A stretch of 64,000 nt of DNA from Camillea tinctor (Eukaryota > Ascomycota > Sordariomycetes > Xylariales > Xylariaceae). The stretch is from positions 1,074,229-1,138,228 of the forward strand of contig MU394053.1 in the NCBI GenBank assembly GCA_022578605.1, read 5' to 3'. The notes under the pieces were generated by a model that saw only the letters and a program-made list of their open reading frames with translations, searched no databases and was not told the origin of the DNA. Numbering within the stretch: the first letter of the stretch is position 1; each line of letters starts with the position of its first letter. The position numbers were made by a program, and so were the translations under genes. Positions 35,282 through 47,572 of this stretch are shown here, piece after piece.

Positions 35282-38200
35282 TTACGTCGTCCGCACTGAG
35301 ACTTTAGACCCTGAGGATGATGAAGACGATGAAGATGAAGACTCAACCTCTCCACCGAGCTCACCAGGTCTCTTCGGGTCTACCACTGCCGAGTATCTGA
35401 CATCACCCCAGCGAGCGCCAATGGTGACCCAAACATGCTTGCTGGGCCCGCTGTGTACCGTCTCACGATAACCCATCCACCGGAGCCGTCTCTCGCGGTC
35501 CATGTGGCTGTTGCCGAGACCTCCATTAGCTACCCACTCGCGCACAATGTCGCGGATGAACTCGACCTTGCGTCGAAGGTCGTTCGCTGCCGGTACCCCC
35601 TGCATCATAGGGTTGATCTCGGGTCGCTTGCGCGCCGCTGCGTTGCGCGTTGGTCGAATGGCCGCCGGCTTAGCCGCAAAGTTTAGGAGGGTCTGTAATG
35701 GGTACGAGAGCACCGCCCGTTCGTCTAGCGCCGTCTCATCAAGCTCGCCTGTCGTAGCCAGCTTCTCAGCGGCATCCTGAGGAAGGTGCCAGAAGTGGCA
35801 CCATGTTCCAGTTGAATCAAGTACGATCTTGGTGTGATCAGGGAAGTTGAATTGGAGGTGACCATCAGCAAAGACCCAGCAACCAACATCTCCGATACGC
35901 TGGTAGAACGTTACGACGTCGGTTGGTGGCATAGTCTGCTTAGTGGAAGTTGGGACTTGAACGATGCCCGAGTCATCTGATTTGGCATCTTGGTCTCGAC
36001 CGTACGCCATCATGTAGTTGGCAAACTTCTTCCATAATACAAGGTGTTCCCGTTTGCGGTAATCAAATATGTCACGACCCACGGGGATTTTCCCAGGAGT
36101 GCCATCTGGGTTCACCCCTATCTTGAACTGAGAAGGATGGACGAAGACTGTCGATAGGCCTGTTTCGCCGTTATTTTCGTAAAACTGTATCGCTTGGGAC
36201 ATGGGTACTATTTGGTTTCGATCCGGATATCCAGGGTCATGTCGGCGGGAGCAATGCTGTTCGGCTTCACGAACCAATATACAACTTGGTGGAAGCGTGA
36301 CGGTTTTGCTGCCCTTAGCGCTGCCAGGTATGCTTCTCAAAACACAGCCCACGCTTCCATCATTCAAAATGTATCCCAGCCCAAACTTGTTCGAGTAATC
36401 TACCCACTTAACAACAATATGAGGCGGCGATGGGGCTGGTGTCTTTCCTATGATTGCCATGGTCCTGGAGTTAAGTGCACGCTCTAGTTCGGCTTGAAGA
36501 TCTTGAAGTCGGTGCAAGACAAGGTCGGGTTGCGTATCGGGAACACCCATCTTGCGTTCTGAGGGTCCGAATAAAGATCCCATAGGCGCTTCAGTAGTTG
36601 TCGGTTTGGGGGGTTGTTCTTCCCGTACTCTTTCAGTCGCAGCCTTTTTGACTTCGGGTACTGGCTCTTGTGCTATTGGCTCAGGGCTAATAACCGGACG
36701 GATTGGTAACGTCGTGGTTTTGACGGCTGGGATGGATGCGAGGTTATTGTCCGATGAGCGCTGAGAAAGCTCCCTTCTCGCACGCTGGCGCAGGGTGCCG
36801 GTAACGCTAGGTTGAGGCAGATCATTCACCGTTCGTGATCTAGGGATAGGGTTTGGCTTTGTGGGCTTGTTTTGGGCCCGTTGTTGTGCTGCAAAACTTT
36901 GGGGAGGAGCGCGCAACAGGCCAGTTGGGGCTGGTTGGCTTGTAGACGCCTCGTCCTCTCGCTTCGTGACGGGCTGTGGAGGAGGGCGAATTGGCACTTG
37001 GGTGAGACCCAACTCTCTGCTGACCTCTTCGTAAGGCCTATAAACGATACCTTCCGCCAAAGGAATGATCGGTGTTAGGCCGGCCTTCTCCTCAAGTGCA
37101 ACCTCTCTCCATGTGCTCTTGTGATTTGTTGGAGTTGTGGTCCAAGGCCCAACCTCACAGGTTCTACACATGTCTCTAAGGTTACGGAAATTCTGGTTAG
37201 CCATGTGTGTTGTGAGGTCAACCGTGTAGAAACGCTCATCGTCAGGGGGGCAGTCGCGCAGTTTGGTGGTTATCTCCGCCGGCAAGGGGACATAGCCTGA
37301 GATGAAGAAGTCGTGTTGAACAATCGTATCCGGGTCTGGTCTCTTATCCGCCTCCTCCAACATCGTTGCTACACAATCTTTGGCCTCCTGGGAAATGTAT
37401 CTGGTCGAGTTTTCGGGCTTGGGCCATTCGTAATCTCGGTTCCTCGCTCGACGGTATATCTCATCAGTAGTTGAGGATTGGAAGGGTGGCTTGGATGTCA
37501 ACATAGCAAACCTAGTTCAAAGCCATTGGTTAGTCCTAGTAGAGAGCATGGCAGACACACGAGAAATCCTCACATGATGATTCCCAAGCTCCAAATATCA
37601 ACCATGTGGTCATGTCCTTTTCTGCCCTTCTCCAAAATCTCGGGTGCAATATAGTTGGGTGTTCCGCAGAGCGTAGTTCTGCGAATGGTTTGCATATCCT
37701 TGCCAGTAACAAGGAGAGCAGCCAAACCGAAATCACCAATCTTGGCATCCATGTTCTTGTTAAGGAAGATGTTGCCCATCTTGAGGTCTCGGTGGATGAT
37801 GCCCTTGGCATGCATATACTTGATAGCACCAGCAATCTGGATCGAGTAGTATCGCACCTCGGGTTCGGTCAACCCCTTTCTTCGCTTAACCATATCCATC
37901 AAGGTACCGTTGGGGCAGAGTTCCAAGACAAGATAGGTGCAGCTATCGTAGGAAAAGGCTCTGAGAAACTGAACGATATTTTGGTGTCTCATCTTGGAGT
38001 GAATTTGCAGCTCGGTTTGGAACTTGGGTCGATGTTAGTAGGGCGGTTGGGGGGATGCACTCTTGACAACAAACAAGACAGACCTTTTGTTCCATCTTGG
38101 GCGGCATCTTGCACTTGACAATCTTCAGGGCATACTTCTTTCTATGCCCGGGCAACTGTCCCTCATAACACACAGCAAACCCCCCCTTGCCGAGCATCTT

Positions 38201-38425
38201 CCCAACCTGGTACGTAGCTCCATCTCTACGATCGAAGCTGGGAGGCTCGGGCACATGAGAAGGAGGCTGAGGAGGCAGCTCCTTCGGAGCGGTTTTGGAA
38301 CCCAGGGCTGCTGCTTTCACTTTGGCGGCTTCGGCGGGTCGGTTTGGGAGTTGGGCATTCGCGTCCCTAGGCGATAGTGCATCCGTGTAGGTACCCTGCT
38401 TTGCTGCAAGGACGCGGTCCGCCAT
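35282..38425 (-). CDS. Polo-like serine/threonine kinase
   Basis: Three exons on the complement, 38084-38425, 37574-38022 and 35282-37511, with introns of 61 and 62 nt, encode 1006 residues. Polo kinases drive mitotic entry, spindle function, mitotic exit and septation. The kinase domain spans about 70-335, with a Gly-rich loop (GKGGFAVCYEG), the ALKIVK lysine, HRDLKMGNIFL, DFG and the Polo-typical CGTPNYIAPEIL. A long Pro/Thr/Ser-rich linker (about 390-620) carries PEST-like stretches. Two polo boxes follow: the first near 629 (WVDYSNKFGLGYIL) and the second near 793 (VVTFYQRIGDVGCW). After them comes a short extension (HVWVTIGARWGDVRYSAV) and an acidic/Ser run at the end. The length exceeds animal Plk1 (about 600) because of the linker and C-terminal extension, which is usual in filamentous fungi. 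The first intron carries a textbook CTACTAAC branch site. The start gives an Ala-Asp-rich N-terminus, and no upstream in-frame ATG competes. Confidence 0.97.
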
Positions 38426-39647
38426 CTGGAAGAGGACCGAGCCAAGTGAGTTCAGGAGAGAAGCGGCAAAATATTAACAGATGTCTACTGTTAGTATTTT
38501 CTTATTGTTGTAGTGTACGTGCTCAATTGCCTATGTGTAGGTAGTGGTTAGCAACGCGTGAATTGAGCAAACACCAACAAAGAAGAGAAATGAGAGAAGA
38601 GGAGAAAAGATCTTCTCTCTGCGAGATGTGTTGGTGGGCCTCTCAAGGCTGTGAGTTGTGGGTTTGCGTGTTGGAAATCCACTCAGCGAACCAGAAAAGA
38701 AACCCAAGATGAAACGTGGTAAACAATAAGAAAAAATAATAATAAAAGGGTAGATTTAGAATTACTTACTTAAAATGCACGTCATTTGGTATGATAATAA
38801 AAACCGAGGAAATCGTAAATAAGATCCAACGGTAGTCAGGATTATTACAATGTGTCCACGAAGAAAAAAAAAAAAAAAAAAGAGGTGTTGGAGGAAGATG
38901 TATTATTATGTATGGGTGTGGTACAGGTTTATTCAATTAATTATGGTCAACGACGGTGTAAATTTCCAGGTCCTCACTAGTCTTTCTTAGCCCAAAAGCT
39001 TTGGCTGAGCTGCCAAAGAAAACCGGCGGGGCGTTGACGAGGCAACCGCGACAACAGCGTTGGCCAGTCACAGCCGCACTTGCCCTTTTAGTCTAGTTAG
39101 CATTCCCCCCATCCTGGAATCATCCAATTGGAGGTAAGCTAGTGTAGCTCAGCTTATACTCTAGAGGGGTGTTTATCGATAGTGGTAGGTGAGGATTAGC
39201 ATTTAGCATTGGAGAGATTCTCTATCTTATCTAGGTACGTACTTACTTAATCCAATACCTATTGGAATCATTAGGTATGGTCTGGATTCCCTGCAGTAGC
39301 CTATCTACCTAACCCAGTACCTAACGTGCTTATGTACTATAGTTTCTCTTCAGTCTCCAATAGGTTATATCACTCCCTCTACTCTCTACTACTTAGGTCG
39401 TCAAGTCAAGCAAGCCAATGCATAACTCTTAGCCCCATTGGCCGTGTACTCTAATTACTACTACTACCTACCTACCTACCTATCCACAGACAAATACTGT
39501 TCTCTAATTATGACAATATTTACAATTGTAACATCAAGTCCGTGAAGAGAAGGAAAAGTGGGAATGGGAATCCTTTCCTCATGCTTTCACATCCACCACT
39601 CACACCAATAGTATCACATATTAGGTGAAGCCTAGGAGGTAGCTAAG
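38426..39647. other. Divergent promoter region of Polo kinase and OPA3-like genes
   Basis: 1.2 kb. It holds a poly(A)18 tract (38864-38881), a CCAATTGG word near 39125 and repeated ACCTACCTACC words (39465-39485). No gene seen. Confidence 0.6.
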
Positions 39648-40404
39648 ATGGTTGCTCTGCCATTGTTCAAGCTTGGCGCTCTGTTCGTCAGACATATTTC
39701 GAAATACGGCGCCGTACGACTACCCCTCTTCCCTCCCCCCTCCCCCGGATCATCCGCCCACACCCGGCCCACGCCCGGAAAACCAATGCTGATGCACATT
39801 TCCGCAGAACCGAATCAAGGCGCAAGCCCACGACCACCCTCGCTTCCGAAACTTCGCCGCGAAATACGGGCAGATAATCCACCAGCTTAATATGCGCCTC
39901 TCGGTAGCTGTCCTCCGAGACGTCGAGGAGGAGGCCAAAGCGAAGGAAAAAGCCGAGGCCCCCACGGTCAAGACGAAAGAACAGGTGGAAAAGGAGAACT
40001 CCATCCGGGCCAAGTACGGCACGACGAACAAGGAGGCCCGGGCCCGGCGGACCTTGCCTATAATCAGTGTGTGGAAGCGCAAGTTCAGACCCCTGCCCGA
40101 GGGCAAGGCTGTAGACCTATTCGCCGACGTTATAGGTGACGCCTTCATATTGCTCGTCGCCGCGGCGCTGATCCTGTGGGAGACCCACCCGTGGTCCCCG
40201 TCAACCGACGCCAACTTCGAGAGGATCAAGGAGCTGCGAACAAGGTTCGAGGAGCTCGAGAGGAGGGAGAAGGAGCTTGAGGAGGCCGAGAAGCACCAGC
40301 AGAGCAGAGTGCTGGTGCTGGAGGAAGTCCTCCGTGGGCTGAAGGATCCGAAGACGAAGCAGCCTTTGCTACCGCCTGCGGATTCTCCAACACCAGCGGC
40401 GTGA
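39648..40404 (+). CDS. OPA3-family mitochondrial protein
   Basis: Exons 39648-39713 and 39808-40404 (94-nt intron, phase 0, GTACGA...CCGCAG) encode 220 residues. OPA3 proteins are associated with mitochondrial membranes and affect organelle shape and lipid metabolism; the exact reaction is unknown. The N-terminus (MVALPLFKLGALFVRHISK, then NRIKAQAHDHPRFRNF) matches the family, as does the hydrophobic segment near 130 (DVIGDAFILLVAAALILWE). The remaining 60-70 residues form a Glu/Arg/Lys-rich coiled coil (ELEEAEKHQQ), a C-terminal feature seen in fungal members and absent from the shorter human protein, followed by a Pro/Ala-rich end. The start and short first exon are supported because the family signature continues exactly across the intron. 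Confidence 0.92.
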
Positions 40405-41795
40405 CTATCAGCTCACGCTTGGGAAATTCATTTGAAAAGAAAAAAAGCCTGGTTGGGAAAAATAGATGTAGAGAATAAGTTTGGCTCTGCCTACATTTTT
40501 GAGGTCATATGAGGCAACACGGCGTTTTGGATAGGGGCGTGGAACATTTGTCTATAAACTGAAGACCGGAAACTCGATAACGAGCTCATTCGCTACAATA
40601 CGGCATGCACAACTGAGAAACGCCACTCCAGAATATTTCGAGTATCTAACCCTAGATCTACGGTAGATGTATCAAAATGCCCATTGATGGTCTACTAGAT
40701 CCTAGGTCTCCAGTTTCGAACTACGTTGGTTGCTAGTCGAATAGGTGAGGCCACATAATATCCGCTAACCTACCTAAACCTTCAGTTTGCTATGCTCAAT
40801 GCCTTGATAAGACTACTCTCTAGATTCTAGGTCTGGATAGTTGACCTGAGGAGTCCTCGAATCTAGCTCCAGCAATCTGATACGTTCAATGGTTCCTCGT
40901 TTCTATGTTGGTAGTTCATCGGAACTAAAACGTACAGTCGTCATATTTTTCCATAGACTGGAGTTGGTCATCCTTGGGCAGTAGATGTCAGTCCGATAGC
41001 CAGAACTTTCTACAAAAGAACATCACTTAAAGAAGGTAAAACAGGCGCGCTTCTGTTCTAACCTAAGTGATACATTAAAGAGTCAGTCTAAATACATTGT
41101 AGTCAGAGACCAAATGTCTCACTCTCCCCACAACGTCCTGTCACTACTTCGTCTAGCTTCTGATACTCTCTATTGAGACGCCAGACATTATCTATTCTTA
41201 GAGAACTAGCTGTATTATTCTTTTCTTCAGCACACCGAGACAGATTCAAGTACTTAGCACCAAATATTGTACACGAAGAGGTTTCATGTATAAAAGGGGC
41301 TTGTGGCGGCGAACGGGTGAGGAAGGAGGCGGGTGCAATTTATTTAATATTTTGGAAAGCTTTCGGTTGGCTCGGATCAAATAACGATAAACTTTGTCCT
41401 AATTTTAGATATGTGCCTTCCCCTACCTACAAATGTTCCGTATAAAGTAAGTACTACATGAGTATGTAGGCAGGCAGGCAGGCAGGTGGGCAGGCAAGTA
41501 GGAAGGCGGGCAGGTATGTAAGTAGATCTCTTACCTAAGATAAACTTTACCTTGCTTGGGAGCTATGTATAGAACATTAGAAATTCAAGTAAACCATTCC
41601 ACCGGTTCCGCATTCCACCTCACAGGATTGTATGGAAGAACTTTACAAACCGGGTTTGTATGGCTTGATTCCAGCTCCTGAACATCGTACTGCACATGCT
41701 TGCCTAAAAGGCAAAAAGCCAAAAGCAAGCCTCACGATTCATTCTGAGCGCCGTATGATCCAGCTGTTTTATCAAAGTTACCTAGTTCTCATTTC
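40405..41795. other. Intergenic, 1.4 kb
   Basis: Contains an imperfect GGCA tandem run at 41466-41510. Otherwise it is unstructured AT-rich sequence with no supported gene. Confidence 0.55.
41466..41510. repeat. Imperfect (GGCA)n tetranucleotide repeat
   Basis: Four clean AGGC/GGCA units are followed by degenerate ones (gtggg, aagta, ggcggg). Confidence 0.85.
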
Positions 41796-42047
41796 TTATT
41801 CTTCAGCGGGAGCGTTGCCGCCTCCGTCTTGTTGTAAAACGAAGGAGTTGGCCGCTATGGCGAGCTTTCTGATTTGCTCCTCGATGCGCAAGCGACCTGA
41901 TTGGGCTTCGTTAACCGCAGCGCTTCTACGGAGTAATACGACAAATACAAGATGGAGAGGTACGCGCAGTCCAGGAACCCCTTACGTCGACTCCTTTCAA
42001 ATAGACGCGAGCCGACAGCGCTAAGTGTAACTCACCATCTTATCCAT
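41796..42047 (-). CDS. Candidate small gene, splice model unresolved
   Basis: On the minus strand the region 41796-41930 reads as a well-behaved coding tail. It has GC-ending codons and the sequence AAVNEAQSGRLRIEEQIRK, continues through LAIAANSFVLQQ, then a Gly/Ala/Glu-rich end and a TAA at 41796. Just upstream is a pyrimidine-rich stretch ending CTCCGTAG that looks like a 3' splice site, and ATG GAT AAG ATG followed by GTGAGT at 42035 looks like a first exon and donor. Joining these two directly breaks the frame. Alternatives are a very short second intron, or a short hydrophobic open frame (DCAYLSILYLSYYS). I cannot choose. It may be a small membrane or mitochondrial protein, a decayed gene or an artefact. 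Its ATG would lie only about 36 nt from the start of the plus-strand gene at 42083. Confidence 0.3.
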
Positions 42048-42082
42048 ACCTAGAGTCTAAGTTGGATACACATGATGTGGCA

Positions 42083-42696
42083 ATGCCTCTTCCGACCCCA
42101 GACGCCTCATCTCCCCGAGTGCTCCGCACTATCTTGGTGTCACCACACGATGTTGGATCAGACGCAACCCGAGCCCGTATCGAACGGCTGTATCACCTCA
42201 ACGGCGGCAGGGATGTAGCCGTGGTATTCCTACTTAAGCAGTATGCAGGCTACGAGAGCCCCATGGCTATGCTCATGAAACTCCAAATAGAGTCAGTTTA
42301 GATGTTCACCCATTTTGCCCCTGTAGGTGGTCAAATCATCAGAGCTGATGGGAATGATGGGAGACAAGGCTTGTTGTTGACCGAGAGATGCCTATCGTTC
42401 CAGTCGACTCGGTAGCCACTGTTCCAACGACTTTGATGACCCTTCACCGACAGCTGGGCTCCAGCAGCAGAACGCCAAATGCTACCAACCCAATTCGTGA
42501 TCTCCTCCCATTCTGCACTGATACCCAGCCATTGTCAGAACATGCTGTCAATGTCTTAACCGACACCACATCCAATTTAAGAGACATGCTCGAAAAGGCA
42601 TCACATCCTACTTTGCAGGTAAAAATGTCAGACTATCTTGGATCCGAAGCACGCAAGATGGTATCCTTTTGGAAGGAGGAGTATCTGGTTGAGTAA
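42083..42696 (+). CDS. Unrecognised two-exon protein, 178 residues
   Basis: The model is 42083-42291 and 42369-42696, with a 77-nt intron (GTCAGT...ACAAG, phase 2). I do not recognise the family. The predicted protein starts with a Pro-rich stretch, then PRVLRTILVSPHDVG, a hydrophobic strand-like segment GGRDVAVVFLLKQYAG and a helix MAMLMKLQIEL. After a second strand (MPIVPVDSVATVPTTL) comes a helical C-terminus ending in SFWKEEYLVE. Alternating strands and helices suggest a small alpha/beta fold. No signal peptide, membrane span or catalytic motif is seen. Both exons have coding-like composition, and the frame across the chosen junction gives an uninterrupted helix-strand pattern, which is why I accepted the weak acceptor. 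The open frame extends upstream to 42005 without another ATG, so a further 5' exon is possible. Confidence 0.6.
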
Positions 42697-42766
42697 CCCG
42701 AACAAAGGTGAGACAGAATATTTCAGTCTTGCTAAACACAGCTGGTGAGCGTCACATTGATATATT

Positions 42767-42786
42767 TATATATATATATATATATA
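42767..42786. repeat. (TA)10 microsatellite
   Basis: Ten TA units lie about 70 nt past the stop of the unrecognised gene. Confidence 0.9.
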
Positions 42787-43504
42787 AAGGGGCGACATAT
42801 AGAGGCGACTTCGAACTGAGTGACTAACTGTAGCGTTGCTTAGCTTTGATTAACGTGTATTAATATTGCTAACATTGAAGCATCTCTAGTAGGATGCTGC
42901 TGGTGAGAGGAAGGGTAGGAATTAGTAGCTTAATGTGATGCAGGGACCCGGGCGGCTCAGTATGAGGCCGATTTGGGACATGAACAACTAAAGGCAGCTG
43001 GACGACTTCGCGAATGTACCTGAAATCAGCGAGACCGACGTACAGAACCTCATGCACTTACCTATTCGACATACCTATCCTTCTAGATTCTAATAACTGA
43101 TGTACCTTCTCTTCTCTCGTAAATGCGAACCAAGACTGTACTAAAGCCGATCTCGCTACGCTACGGGTAACATGATTGATGACGACCCCAAATTTACTGC
43201 GGTCGGCCAAGACGCTTTATTTGGCAGGCTATTACTACCGTGATCTGCAAAGCATCGCTGTCGTCAACGGCACGAGAAAGTCCGAGAAAAGCCAATGGAA
43301 GCCCAGCCTATAAGGATGGGTGATGAAGATCACAGAATGCATACCAATACGAATTGAGCTGTGATAAGACGGCTTGCCGGCATTGGGACTGTAAGTGATA
43401 AAATATACGACCTGCATTGGACTGTTGAACTTGGCTGGGCAATGAGATATTTCTCAACGCATGGTGTTCTTGGTAGGGAAGACTTGACAGTTCCTTTTTC
43501 CTGA

Positions 43505-43519
43505 CCCCCCCCCCCCCCC
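43505..43519. repeat. Poly(C)15 tract
   Basis: Fifteen consecutive C residues in otherwise mixed sequence. Confidence 0.95.
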
Positions 43520-46500
43520 AAGCCCCTCTCATCGTCATATTTGTTGATCAATAACCCATTGGCTCTCCCTTGGCTCTAGTGTAGATTTATTGATGGACAG
43601 AGGGTCAGCTGATGTCCTAATCGAGTAGCCATTCTGGAGACCAGTATCTGTCATCATCCTGGAGTGCTGCTGCAAGGAACATCCAGAGCAATTTCTCTCA
43701 TTGGTCAATAATTCACTATCAAGCCACATCCGTCTCTGGCCATTTACCACTCTTACAACACCAATTCTCTCTCTCATGGTCCATATTTCCCCATGTGGCT
43801 CCCCGCCTTGAGACCAATGAAATCGCCTCAACAGCCGCCGACTAGAATCAACAATCCTAATATTTGTCGTCTTTATGGCCTGTATCTAAGCTGTAGCACA
43901 CCGCATCATTGCTGTGCTTACGAAGCCACCGCTGAATATCTGAGGAGCTAATTTAGAATATACACTACGTATCTTTCCTAAGCAGCTCATATTCCATAAT
44001 CACAGATCATCATGGATCAACGTCAAGACACTAAGGTGAGGTGATGGGAGCATAGTAACCCATGACCTCTCATGGATTGCGCCGTCTTATTCCCAGCTGA
44101 CTTCTGCTGTCTTATCTTTGTCTTCTTGAATACCGCAATGTACTATACGACATTCTGATGCTTTGCTTCTGGCTCCTGAGCGATCACTGTAATGACTGGA
44201 TACTGACCACCATAGGACAAGTAAATAAGATTGCCAACTCGATGGCTGAGCCATGCAGGCTTTTCAATTCTATCTATCAATAGAGATCAAGTGATGCTCA
44301 TTGATATATAGACCGGTCTTTTTATTTGTCAACCAAATGTTGCATTCCGTGGAGCACGTGGAATCTGCTGAAGAAAATGGCGATCTCTCTTTATTAGTTC
44401 TTTTGGTGGTGATGCTGAAGTTCGGATGCCCTGGCTGGACCCCGGCTCTTGCTTACCCGTTACCCTGTGCATTTCATGCATCTTCGGCGTCGCTCCCGGG
44501 GTGATGTGACCAGCCAGCAACCCCCTTGCTTTTTTTCTGCCCCAGAACCGCTGATCGATGATCGCACCACGCCAAACTCGCCGTGCCTCAGCACCATCGC
44601 CTACGAAACTTGGTTATGTCTGAGCGGCCCCAAGCGACGTCTCAAGTCCCAACATCGCATAAGATAAGCAATTGCTATGTCTTTAGTAGCCTGGGGCCAG
44701 TGAAGACTACGAATGACCGAGGAAAAGGCATTAAAACTGGTGGTGGCTGGAGTTAATCAGAATAAGGCCGACAGGGGCTACGGGGGGGATATTTATCAAC
44801 ATGGCTATGTATGTCAACCCCGAGTTCTTTTTTTTTTCTCCGCTCAGATGTCTTGATCCTACAACTGACTGTGGGTATATTGCTACATATCTGCATCATG
44901 TAGTCTTGCTCGGACGTTGTATTTCTAGAATTATTGACGATAGTAACCACATATTCAAGCATGCGGTATCGATACTTCACTTACACAGTAGCGTACTAGT
45001 AGAAAAAGAAAAGATCTAGCAGAGATGGTAAAAACCAAAAGAAGCAGAAGAGGAACATCAGCAACAGCCAAATCGAGAAGGCGGGGCTACATTGCTTTAT
45101 TCCCCCCTGATCCCTGCGAATGGAGATGCTTCCCCTTGTTTTCTCGAGGTCTTGGCGACACCCTGCAGTAGCAGCTTGGTTTCATTGGCTCCCCATCGAC
45201 TCCTAACCGCCGACCAAGACCCAATCACGATAGTCTTTCCCAGCAATGGCAGTAATGGCTATTCTCAATTACCTTTCACAGCGGCCGCAATCACTCGATT
45301 GCCCAATGTCCGCCATCAGAGCCTGTGGTCTTGCCGCCATTCTATCTATCCAATTGCCAGCAAAGGCTTAGGGAGAACGGGATAATGTACTGTACTGTAC
45401 CCACCCGGCCCAGGGTCCCTTTGCCCTTGGCAGCCAGCGTTGCTACAGAGCAAAGTGTAGAGATCAGGTTCTGAGCTGGAATACAGCTATGGTAAAAGTC
45501 CCAATCTGCAAGAGCTTGAACCTTGAACCGCTGCACTACCCTAGTTCTCTCTTTAAGCCCTGGTCTACCTATTGTCTATTCCCAGTATCTAGCCCCGCAG
45601 GTATTGGCCCTCGAGGTGGAGGAGGGAAGAGGTATGGCGGTCTCGGCCGTGGCTGATGAGACTCGACATGTTTCCCGACAACCCATCTGTTGCCCCGGCC
45701 GTTCTTAAACTCTAGCATGCCGCATCGTATCTGGGTATCTACCCCTTCTGTACATCAAAGAGACCTCCTGTCGCCTCATGATATCTCACTTCACTCCGTA
45801 AAACCACCCATGGTCCATCCCGTTTGATCTTCAACCCCTTTTGCTTATGCGACGAGGCGGAGTCTGCCACCACCAGGCGCAACATCAGAGGAACAACTGA
45901 ACAAGACATCTGCTGCCGTCTTATCCCTGTTGAGAATCATCATCGACCATACTAGAGCTTCATAGAAAGAGAGCGGGGAGTTAAGATCGTTACTTTCGAA
46001 ACAACGCCATCTTGCTTGACGAAACTTGTCTATTCCCATAGCGCCCTTTGATCCCATATACCACAACCACCATCCCGGGTCCCGAGAAAATAAGGTTGTG
46101 AGGTTCCCACCAGGGAGGGTTTTACTTAACTCAATTTCGTTTTGTTAAATCTTTACGCGGATGCTACCAATGCCGCTCGGATGCCCGCGGTCATAATAGA
46201 TCGAATATCAAGAACGTGGATCTCAGACGACGCCTTGGTATCGTTATCATCAGTCCAAAAACGCCTGACACGACACCACCACCCCGGTGCAAATCACTCG
46301 GACCTGATACAAGCCCTCCCCCTTCGACGGGAGCACAGCTCCTCCGTTCCCACCGTAGGGCTAGGAGCCAAGTTCAGCAGCTCAACCCGCCGGCATCCAA
46401 TATAGTCTCCGTGGACCCCCTCGCCGGCCGTGGGTTACTGTTCTTCTTTCCTTTTCTTTTGGCCTTTCTGCCCTTTCGTTTCTTCAGTCTTGGCTTGCCA

Positions 46501-46994
46501 GCGCTGTGCACTCCCGTCGATAGCCTTCTTTGATATCGACAACCGTCTTTTCTTCCTTTCACCTTATTCTGCAGGTCTGGCTACCTTGCTGTTCCCTTCT
46601 CTTTTTGCAAAGCTGTATACGAAATATTAGTTTTATTCTTTTTTTATTAATTCTTTTTTTCTTCTTTTGACCCAAGCGTCATCTTTCGTTTCTTATCCTC
46701 CACTTTTTGCTTTCCCGCATCACCTTTTGCGCTTCTCCGGAATCGATTTTCGTTCAGTTACTTGGAACCGAAAGCGCTTGGATCGTTTAGGGAAAAGGAA
46801 TCATTGGAAGAGCACAGGGCAATTCAAGAGAAACGAGAAGAAAGGGAAAAAAGAAGACCAAGATTATTGAGACGAGAGAAATCACGGGATCTTTCCGAAG
46901 GGCAGAAGAGAAATCGACGAGAAACGAATATTTCGATTCGAAACTTTTTGGATAAACTTGGGTTTTTGAGAGAAACGAGAAACCAACCGCCAAA

Positions 46995-47572
46995 ATGGGA
47001 AGACTTATTAAGAACCACTGGGCGAGACTCATCACCCTGACGGCAGCATCTTGTATGTGCACCCTGCTTCCCGATATATCGGGGATATTGCAAGAACCAA
47101 AAACTGACATATACTTCTTTTAGACCAAGTCGCTGCCGCGATCGAGGCCTTCTTCTGGCCCAAGATCTTCTTCGACTTCCTGACGAAGACGCTGGACCCG
47201 GCGGTCAAGCCGGCGCCCATACTGCAGATCATCAACCTCATCATGGGCATCGCCGTGCTGGCCTGGGACTACCCCCTCTCCTTCGTCGCGGGCTCCTCGA
47301 TCCACCGCAGTCTCGAGGCCCGGTTGGCCGCCTTCCCCCTCATGGCGCTCGCCTCCGTGCTACTGTACCAGGGCACCAACGCGGCTATCTATTATCTCAC
47401 TGCCATGGTCGTGTACTTCTGGGCTTACAGCGAGGGAGAGGTACGTTTTTCTCTCATTATTATAGTATTCTATCAAGAAGCGAATATGGAAATGCTAACT
47501 TCGACGTTCTAGATTATATGTGCCAAGCCATGGACGCTACCCCAGAGAAACAAATCCGGTGGAAAGGCATGA
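46995..47572 (+). CDS. Small multi-span membrane protein (DUF7727-like)
   Basis: Three exons, 46995-47052, 47124-47440 and 47513-47572, with introns of 71 and 72 nt (phases 1 and 0), encode 144 residues. Hydropathy read by eye gives about four membrane segments: residues 10-40 (HWARLITLTAASYQVAAAIE), about 52-75 (QIINLIMGIAVLAWDYP), and two between about 90 and 122 (FPLMALASVLLYQ and YYLTAMVVYFWAY). The tail is short and basic (QRNKSGGKA). The pattern fits a small tetraspan family conserved in filamentous fungi that I associate with DUF7727; the function is not known. The final exon adds only the tail. Strong C-ending codons and exact frame continuity across both introns support the model. 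The upstream 500 nt look like a long 5' leader: pyrimidine-rich, then purine-rich. Confidence 0.85.

Larger units (their letters stand above)
42697..46994. other. Gene-poor region, 4.3 kb
   Basis: Less microsatellite-rich than the other gaps. It includes a TA run (42767-42786), a poly(C)15 (43505-43519) and a long pyrimidine-rich then purine-rich leader (46440-46990) in front of the next gene. An isolated ATG-exon-like motif at 44012-44035 followed by GTGAGG leads nowhere. No gene supported; remnants of decayed genes are possible. Confidence 0.5.

Noticed and set aside
41632..42024. 130-codon plus-strand open frame
   Set aside because: Its coding-like composition is better explained by the minus-strand frame through 41796-41930; the plus reading shows no family resemblance.
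44012..44110. ATG exon-like motif followed by GTGAGG and an acceptor CCCAG
   Set aside because: The joined frame stops after about 17 codons, and no further exon continues it; treated as chance.
45600..45665. Gly/Arg-rich reading resembling histone H4 or GAR-type sequence
   Set aside because: The order of residues does not match either family, and the frame closes at once.
46762..47040. Highly charged open frame overlapping the start of the small membrane protein gene
   Set aside because: It begins at TTG, has no ATG, and its Lys/Glu/Arg bias is explained by the purine-rich leader.
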